From assembly GCA_022361095.1 (NCBI GenBank), contig JAKSBO010000922.1, positions 1 to 8,340 of the forward strand: a DNA stretch of 8,340 nucleotides, in the 5' to 3' direction. Below the pieces are notes generated by a model. That model ran no database searches, was not told the DNA's origin, and saw only the letters and a list, made by a program, of their open reading frames with translations. Numbering within the stretch: position 1 is the first letter of the stretch; the number at the start of each line of letters is the position of its first letter. Of the stretch, positions 6,117 to 8,340 are shown one piece after another. The position numbers and the translations under genes are program-made. The DNA comes from Desulfobacterales bacterium (GTDB lineage Bacteria > Desulfobacterota > Desulfobacteria > Desulfobacterales > Desulfobacteraceae).

Positions 6117-6803
6117 ATGAAACATGGCTATAATCAAAATCATTCATGGGGTGTGGAAGAAATAATCCAACTCTTGTCTCCATCTCCACTAAAAATTGAA
6201 ATGGGCGTCGCAGAAGGACCCGGATCTCTTACCACCGTAGCAGTAAGGAACGATTTACACGGATGTAGCGGCAAAATGCTGGACTGGTGGTTCAAGTTTT
6301 TCGAAACCACCGAGCATATCAAATGGTGGCATCCTTTGGATCATGTTGCGCATTATGGTTGGGACGAGAATTGGCATAAAGGGAAAAGTTATATCGGGGC
6401 GACCGTTAAAGCAAAGGAAAAACTGGCAGAGCTTCCGGCTGTGGCTGCCAAGCTCAAATTTCACTCACCGGAAATATTTTTTACCCCTGCCGATTTGGAA
6501 GAGGCCTATAGCAACAACTGGCTTTCTGCCGCCATTTGTTCATCTATCGGTTTTGGCGATGACATCGCACTGGATGCGGACGGTGATCCGCTGGACGGAG
6601 AAATGATGCACCTTGCCAGAGATACTGATTTCGGATGTGTCCTGCGCAGCCGTTTCCTGCTGGGAAAACAACATCCGGTACCATTGGAAATTGCCCTGAA
6701 TTTAATGCGTCATTGCTATAATGAATTCACCTATCTGTCACACTTTCTGCCGTCTCTATATCATGCGGAGAATCCAGGAGAACAGACACCGCGGCCCTGG
6801 TAG
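6117..6803 (+). CDS. DAPG hydrolase (PhlG)-like zinc hydrolase, Bet v1-like fold
   Basis: The 228-residue protein starts at ATG 6117, with AGGAG at 6105-6109 and a 7-nt spacer. The block MLDWWFKFF, then KWWHPLDH (His72, His76) and later IGATVKAKE (Glu101), HLARDTDFG (His165) and RHCYNEF (His199, Glu203), resembles the DAPG-hydrolase family. In PhlG of Pseudomonas, as I recall it, zinc is held by His129, Glu160, His270 and Glu274; by eye these align with His72, Glu101, His199 and Glu203 here. PhlG hydrolyses a C-C bond in 2,4-diacetylphloroglucinol, releasing acetate. This protein is about 65 residues shorter at the N-terminus, where PhlG has its small dimerisation domain, so it may dimerise differently. 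There is no signal peptide, so it is presumably cytoplasmic. Divergence from a TetR gene suggests substrate-induced expression. The true substrate is unknown and may be another acylated aromatic or cyclic diketone. Confidence 0.75.
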   Translation: MKHGYNQNHSWGVEEIIQLLSPSPLKIEMGVAEGPGSLTTVAVRNDLHGCSGKMLDWWFKFFETTEHIKWWHPLDHVAHYGWDENWHKGKSYIGATVKAKEKLAELPAVAAKLKFHSPEIFFTPADLEEAYSNNWLSAAICSSIGFGDDIALDADGDPLDGEMMHLARDTDFGCVLRSRFLLGKQHPVPLEIALNLMRHCYNEFTYLSHFLPSLYHAENPGEQTPRPW

Positions 6804-7175
6804 GCTGTTGAAGAGGCGTAAATTATTTTATTTGCCGACAAATGCTCCGGGGTCCAGCTCGGCAGCGCTATTAATGAAAATTAAGCTGGTCCATGTCTGT
6901 CATTGTGCGGCGGGCCTGGGTGTTTGAATAGTTAGTCAAACAAGTTAAGCGCTTACATATCATATTTTTATCTTTATCTGATCCCCGTTGTTTTATAAAA
7001 AAGTCTGTGTAAGTTACTAAGATCTTTCAAACTTTGTTGTGGGCTGAGCCTGGCCGCTGATATGTCAGGTCAGCCCGTGGCTGTTATAGGACAAAACGGA
7101 TGATACCTGCCCAGCCGGGGCGCTGATGCTTGAGCGGCGGTTGAGGGCTGAAACGCCCTTTGAAAGAAAAAATCG
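6804..7175. other. Gene-free, inverted-repeat-rich intergenic region
   Basis: Roughly 370 bases without a supportable gene. They hold several separate inverted repeats: GGTCCAGCT/AGCTGGTCC with one mismatch (6851-6892), which encloses a TTAAT-GAAA-ATTAA stem-loop; TGTTTGA/TCAAACA (6921-6942); the 10-bp palindrome TAAGCGCTTA (6946-6955); a bulged hairpin (7041-7076); and AGGGC/GCCCT (7144-7159). No U-tract follows the first ones. Small + strand frames here lack ribosome binding sites. A small RNA or regulatory leader is possible but unproven. Confidence 0.4.
7041..7076. repeat. Bulged hairpin of 7+4 bp
   Basis: GGGCTGA (7041-7047) pairs with TCAGCCC (7070-7076). After a single-G bulge, CCTG (7049-7052) pairs with CAGG (7066-7069), leaving a 13-nt loop. 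No U-tract follows on either strand, so it is more likely a structured RNA element or protein site than a terminator. Confidence 0.5.
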
Positions 7176-7201
7176 AAATCGGGCCTGAGGCTCACCGATT
7201 T
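7176..7201. terminator. Bidirectional intrinsic terminator
   Basis: AAATCGG (7176-7182) pairs with CCGATTT (7195-7201), with an inner GCC/GGC extension (7183-7185 and 7189-7191). On the + strand the stem runs into a T-run (7199-7204). On the - strand it is followed by a second T-run, the complement of the A-run at 7167-7172. It lies immediately beyond the autotransporter stop codon (7203-7205), so its main job is probably to end the - strand autotransporter transcript while also stopping + strand read-through. Confidence 0.7.
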
Positions 7202-7202
7202 T

Positions 7203-8340
7203 TTAAAAATGAATTCTTATACCGCCGTTCGCGCTCCTGCTTGATCCATGTTTCCAAAACTTATAATTGCCCTGTCCGAAGATTGAAAAAAACGTATTCA
7301 CATTCAATGTCAGACCAAAACCTAAATTTCCACGATCATTATCGCTTTGCGGGATTGTGCTATTCCAGCTTACAGAAGGCGCCGATACAAACCGAGTCGT
7401 AGTATTGGAAGAGCCATCAAGATATTCGTGCTCCCAATCAGCCCAGACTTCTGCAAACAAGGACGTACCGGTTTCAAGATACAAAAGCTTTCCGGCCCGG
7501 ATACCTATATTTTTGAGTAATGATTCGAATTTACGTTCACTGACGGAGAGATTGCCCGAACCGGCACCGGTTTCAGAGTAAGCAGGGTCCTTAAGGTGCG
7601 TGTATTGAAGCTTTAAATAGGGTGTGACGTGTATGCCGTTTTTATCGATATCATAACCCAATTCTGAAAATAAATTTATATCATCACCATCACGTTCGGA
7701 TTTTGCAGTTTCTGAAAGACCTGAAAAACTGATATTTCGGGTAGTTTCAATATCGTGTATGCCGTAAGTTATAGCACCATCTATATATAGAGCACCTTTT
7801 TCAAATTCTATATAGGGCCCAAACCTGATTGCCTTATCCACACCCCGGGCCGGAATACTTCTCATATCAGTCGAAGTTTCACTTCCCCCTATCAAAAAGC
7901 CCAATCGCAGCCCGTCAATGAAAAGATAATCTACGCCGGCGCAAAATCCTTTAGTCTCATAATCATATCCGATTATATTATCATGGGTACTTTCATAACC
8001 TGAATCCCCAAAAATCCTGGCAAAGATACGTGTCTTGTTTGGGGGCTGTTCGCGAAAATAATTTGCCGGCGCACCCAAAGAAGCAAGCAGTAATGGTTTC
8101 ATTCTCATTATATCAGCTTTAGATAACGAACCAACGCTTCGGAAAGAAGACATCTGCTGGGAAAAAGTGTTTGTATATTGATTAATCGCATGGGCCAGGG
8201 CACCTGAGATGCCTGTCGAGTTCGGTGCACTATCAAGCTGCTTCATGGCATTCGCAACTTCACTTCTGCTGGATAAGGAGACTAAAGCATCGGAAATCTC
8301 ACCCAAAACTGTCGGGTCGTTTTGAAAAACTTGATCCAAG
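7203..8340 (-). CDS. Autotransporter outer-membrane beta-barrel protein, C-terminal part (5' end outside window)
   Basis: 378 codons are visible. The frame is still open at the window edge, where the codon is TTG (Leu, not a start), so the gene continues beyond 8340. The visible protein begins with a helical linker of the kind that precedes autotransporter barrels (residues ~1-75), then a barrel of about 275 residues (~104-378). The barrel has alternating aromatic/polar strands such as RIFARIF, YETKGFCAGVDYLF, RLGFLIGG and FGPYIEF, and ends in IRIHF with a terminal Phe, the signature read by the BAM outer-membrane assembly machinery. This fits PF03797. Such barrels anchor an N-terminal passenger at the cell surface, and the passenger (adhesin, esterase, protease or other) lies outside the window. 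Coding here is AT-richer than in the CobW region. The gene converges with the PhlG-like gene. Confidence 0.88.
   Translation of the reverse strand, partial: LDQVFQNDPTVLGEISDALVSLSSRSEVANAMKQLDSAPNSTGISGALAHAINQYTNTFSQQMSSFRSVGSLSKADIMRMKPLLLASLGAPANYFREQPPNKTRIFARIFGDSGYESTHDNIIGYDYETKGFCAGVDYLFIDGLRLGFLIGGSETSTDMRSIPARGVDKAIRFGPYIEFEKGALYIDGAITYGIHDIETTRNISFSGLSETAKSERDGDDINLFSELGYDIDKNGIHVTPYLKLQYTHLKDPAYSETGAGSGNLSVSERKFESLLKNIGIRAGKLLYLETGTSLFAEVWADWEHEYLDGSSNTTTRFVSAPSVSWNSTIPQSDNDRGNLGFGLTLNVNTFFSIFGQGNYKFWKHGSSRSANGGIRIHF

Noticed and set aside
6802..6815. GGCTGTTGAAG just after the PhlG-like stop codon, resembling some insertion-sequence ends
   Set aside because: No matching inverted end, transposase fragment or target duplication was found nearby.
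8337..8339. TTG at the window edge as a start codon of the autotransporter
   Set aside because: The frame simply continues beyond the window, and the visible protein begins inside the linker before the barrel, so a passenger and signal peptide must lie upstream.

Overview
The window looks like chromosome of a Gram-negative bacterium: a C-terminal autotransporter beta-barrel at the right end implies an outer membrane. The mix of genes and the GC-rich coding of the left third would fit a deltaproteobacterium / Desulfobacterota member, but that placement is only an impression. No rRNA, tRNA, CRISPR array or recognisable transposase is present.

Layout. (1) 1-2791, + strand, GC-rich: the 3' part of a metallo-beta-lactamase-fold hydrolase of the COG1237 type, a perfect 12-bp hairpin, then a 609-residue protein whose C-terminal half is a CobW/COG0523-type metal GTPase and whose first ~300 residues I do not recognise. 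(2) 2792-5199: a decayed 3' fragment of a tetR gene plus its downstream flank (left copy of a ~404-bp direct repeat), then a secreted PI-PLC X-domain-like protein on the - strand with an unrecognised N-terminal domain and an AT-rich upstream region with a candidate promoter. (3) 5200-6803: the right copy of the repeat, which is the 3' end and flank of an intact TetR regulator gene (- strand). It is divergent from a + strand gene resembling 2,4-diacetylphloroglucinol hydrolase (PhlG family, Bet v1-like zinc hydrolase). Their 111-bp intergenic region holds two interlocked sigma70-like promoters and a 9+9-bp inverted repeat. (4) 6804-7202: about 400 bp without a gene, rich in inverted repeats, ending in a bidirectional terminator. 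(5) 7203-8340, - strand: the C-terminal part of an autotransporter, running off the window.

How the genes relate. The MBL hydrolase and the CobW fusion are probably one transcription unit with the hairpin between them as a possible attenuator. The TetR and PhlG-like genes form a classic repressor/target pair, similar to phlH-phlG of fluorescent pseudomonads; the likely logic is an aromatic ketone-like inducer relieving repression of the enzyme that degrades it. The phospholipase-like gene sits between two direct repeats derived from the tetR 3' end, so it appears to have been inserted at, or duplicated along with, that locus. The most notable points are this repeat-bounded block, the interlocked promoter region, and the unknown N-terminal domain fused to the CobW GTPase.
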